Source: Syntrophaceae bacterium (GTDB taxonomy: Bacteria > Desulfobacterota > Syntrophia > Syntrophales > UBA2185). Taken from it: 9,067 bases of DNA. How positions within the stretch are numbered: the first letter of the stretch is position 1; each line of letters starts with the position of its first letter. Under the pieces are notes generated by a model. It saw only the letters and a list, made by a program, of their open reading frames with translations, did no database searches and was not told where the DNA came from. Made by a program: the position numbers and the translations under genes. Below, piece after piece: positions 7,530 to 9,067 of the stretch. The DNA lies in NCBI GenBank assembly GCA_017885225.1, contig JAFNGM010000156.1, positions 147 to 9,213 of the forward strand. Reading direction: 5' to 3'.

Positions 7530-8687
7530 TCAACGCAAATCTCTACCAAGACGATCCATCCTGAAGTACTGGAGGAGATCAAGAAATTTGTGTGAATGAA
7601 TGGGATTTTCATGCATGGCAAAGAGGTGTGTCTCGCAGGAACAATCAGATGATCCGAATCCCCGAACGGACCAATCCGCAATCTTGCTTACCGCCGAAGC
7701 CACCTCATGCTCCAGCGATGTCTGTGATCGTATGGCGACAGGTACGCACCGATGGGCATGTTCTCTCAGATAATCTATATGCCAGAAGAAATTTTTTCTC
7801 TTTCTCAGATGTCTTTCTATCCGTTTTGTCAGGTGTGTCCGCGCCGATCCCACGTAGAGATAATACCCGCGGGGGAAAGAAACATGCCTCAGACTTCCCA
7901 CAGAAATGATGCTCTCTTGAAGAATGTGCAGAATGAGGATGTAGCTCCCGCCGTCATGGGCTTCCCTGGCGAGAACCTGCCAGGGAATCTCCAATTCACT
8001 CACATCGTCTCCAAGGGATAGATCCTCTTTCCATGAAATGCCGACGGCCCTGTATATAAGCTTGTCCTTCAGAGAAAGGAACGTCTGCGCAAAATCAAAA
8101 TCGGTATGATAATCAGGCAAAAAATACCGCGCCCGGGGCCAGTGCACAAGAAAGATAACGCCGCAATGCATTCCTTTTTCGGCCAGTTCAGCAAGCGTGA
8201 GGAGGTGCTTTCGTCCTCTTTCCGTGACGGCATCGGGAAACATGGCAACATGCGTTCCGAAGAGGGTGCATGACTTGACTTCCAGGATATATTGCGTATC
8301 CCCTTTTTCTAAAAGAAAATCAAAACGGCTTGCCCCGAAAACGATTTCCTGTTTTACGATCCGCGCTTGCTCCAAACCACGAATTTTATTATTCTCGAGG
8401 AGAAACCTCACGGCCGTGTTTGCCTTTTGCGTGTGAAGCAACACAGGGAGGCCGTCCCGATACACGGCAACAGCGCTATAGGCGGTAGACCTCTCCGGGG
8501 CCGAATCATTCCTCACAAGGATGACAATCCTGCCCGGGAGAAGGAGTTCCCAGAGACGCCCCGGGTTGGGAAGATGGGCCTGGACGATTTCACCGTCCAG
8601 TTCGCACTCCACCGCGAATCTGTGAAGCCTCCTTATAAATACTCCATGTACCACGTTCTTGAAAAGACACATACTTCTTATCTTCAT
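7530..8687 (-). CDS. sfsA: SfsA domain fused to a DUF123 GIY-YIG-like domain
   Basis: This is a 385-residue, two-domain protein. Residues 1 to about 230 are SfsA, named for sugar fermentation stimulation but now regarded as a DNA-binding, PD-(D/E)XK-type nuclease. HLPNPGRLWELL is at 38-49, the core residues are Asp123 in RFDFLLE and Glu136/Lys138 in LEVKSC, and AMFPDAVTERGRKHLLTL follows. After a linker ending near residue 244, residues 247 to about 365 are a DUF123 domain, a GIY-YIG nuclease relative. Its visible parts are GSYILILHI (247-255), FPRGYYLYVGSA (271-282), Arg289 in KRIERHLR, FWHIDYL (301-307), a Glu in SLEHE (326 or 328), and GFGSSDCSCETHLF (343-356). Stand-alone SfsA is about 235 residues, so the extra length is the fusion. 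An in-frame TGA directly precedes the ATG, so this is the earliest possible start; Met6 (8672) is an alternative. The family is firm; the biological role is open. Confidence 0.92.
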   Translation of the reverse strand: MKIRSMCLFKNVVHGVFIRRLHRFAVECELDGEIVQAHLPNPGRLWELLLPGRIVILVRNDSAPERSTAYSAVAVYRDGLPVLLHTQKANTAVRFLLENNKIRGLEQARIVKQEIVFGASRFDFLLEKGDTQYILEVKSCTLFGTHVAMFPDAVTERGRKHLLTLAELAEKGMHCGVIFLVHWPRARYFLPDYHTDFDFAQTFLSLKDKLIYRAVGISWKEDLSLGDDVSELEIPWQVLAREAHDGGSYILILHILQESIISVGSLRHVSFPRGYYLYVGSARTHLTKRIERHLRKRKNFFWHIDYLREHAHRCVPVAIRSQTSLEHEVASAVSKIADWSVRGFGSSDCSCETHLFAMHENPIHSHKFLDLLQYFRMDRLGRDLR

Positions 8688-8701
8688 TCAAAGTCTCTTG
8701 C

Positions 8702-8730
8702 ATTTTAGGAGATTAGCCGGTACATTGCCA
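8702..8730 (-). promoter_or_regulatory. Candidate promoter for the sfsA-led operon
   Basis: On the minus strand TAAAAT (8707-8702) matches five of six -10 bases. It is preceded after 17 bases by TGGCAA (8730-8725), a weak -35. Transcription would start near 8695, leaving only about 8 bases before the ATG at 8687, or about 23 bases before the alternative ATG at 8672. It lies in the short gap shared with the rightward methyltransferase gene, so both promoters would be packed together. By-eye call. Confidence 0.3.
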
Positions 8731-8754
8731 GAAAATAAAACTATTTCACTTGCC

Positions 8755-9067
8755 GTGACCCGAAAATATCCCAAAATATTCCTCAAACCAGGCCGTGAAG
8801 CCTCGCTTCTGCGGGGTCATCCATGGATCTTTTCCGGCGCGCTCGCATCGGTAGAGGGAAAACCTAACCCCGGTGATATCGCCGTTGCGGTCACACATGA
8901 AGGAGTCCCCCTTGCCCTGGGTTTTTACAACCCTGTCTCGGACATCTCTTTTCGATTACTGACAACCGATACGACAACATCCATAAATACACTTTTCTGG
9001 CACACGGGTATCCGCGCATCTCTCGCATTGCGGGAAAAGATCGTGCCGGAGGGAACGACCGCCTACC
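8755..9067 (+). CDS. RlmI-like class I rRNA cytosine methyltransferase, N-terminal part (truncated)
   Basis: The first 104 codons of a rightward gene run off the window edge. The sequence IFLKPGREASLLRGHPWIFS followed by GALASVEGKPNPGD and LALGFYNPVSDISFRLL is the N-terminal PUA RNA-binding domain of the RlmI/RlmK (YccW) family. These enzymes methylate a cytosine in 23S rRNA with S-adenosylmethionine. The catalytic Rossmann domain lies beyond position 9067. I chose the GTG at 8755 because it leaves 10 residues before KPGRE, close to E. coli RlmI, but it has no ribosome site. A TTG at 8725 in the same frame has AGGAGA 12 bases upstream, rather far, and would add ten residues. No in-frame ATG exists nearby. 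It is divergent from sfsA. The family is fairly secure; the exact target base and start are not. Confidence 0.83.
   Translation, partial: MTRKYPKIFLKPGREASLLRGHPWIFSGALASVEGKPNPGDIAVAVTHEGVPLALGFYNPVSDISFRLLTTDTTTSINTLFWHTGIRASLALREKIVPEGTTAY

Noticed and set aside
7103..7564. Rightward open frame across manC as a gene
   Set aside because: It is antisense to clear manC motifs, rich in His/Arg/Pro, and has no ribosome site or recognisable domain.

Overview
This 9,067-base window has about 50% G+C and looks like chromosomal DNA of an anaerobic Gram-negative bacterium. The main taxonomic clue is a flavin-reductase/rubredoxin fusion, typical of strict anaerobes. Together with the protein style of SfsA, YggS, Maf and ManC, this points to a Desulfobacterota-type lineage, perhaps Syntrophales. 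That placement is inference from impression, not from a search. No tRNA, rRNA, CRISPR array, insertion sequence or phage gene is visible.

Left block (1-2933). A metallo-beta-lactamase-fold (MBL) hydrolase gene, cut by the window edge, is read leftward from position 220. A 276-base AT-rich spacer separates it from a divergent copper-handling pair read rightward: a 65-residue CopZ-type metallochaperone and a 750-residue CopA-type P1B copper-exporting ATPase. The two cop reading frames overlap by 14 bases. Inferred job: CopZ passes Cu(I) to CopA, which pumps it out of the cytoplasm.

Central and right block (2930-8687). Seven genes are all read leftward. In order of transcription they are: an SfsA/DUF123 double-nuclease-domain protein, mannose-1-phosphate guanylyltransferase, a Maf nucleotide pyrophosphatase, a YggS-type PLP-homeostasis protein, an unrecognised two-helix membrane protein with a cytoplasmic helical tail, the flavin-reductase/rubredoxin fusion, and a small glyoxalase-II-like MBL hydrolase. 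Gaps are 61 bases or fewer and two junctions overlap, so they could form one operon. The last gene ends head-on against copA, and the two stop codons share one TTAA.

Right edge (about 8725-9067). The start of an RlmI-type rRNA cytosine methyltransferase (PUA domain) is read rightward, divergent from sfsA and truncated by the window.

Most of the content is recognisable housekeeping or stress biology. I see no convincing undescribed system. The points most worth a second look are the SfsA/DUF123 fusion, the unknown membrane protein beside the flavin-reductase/rubredoxin gene, and the redox/MBL gene pair.
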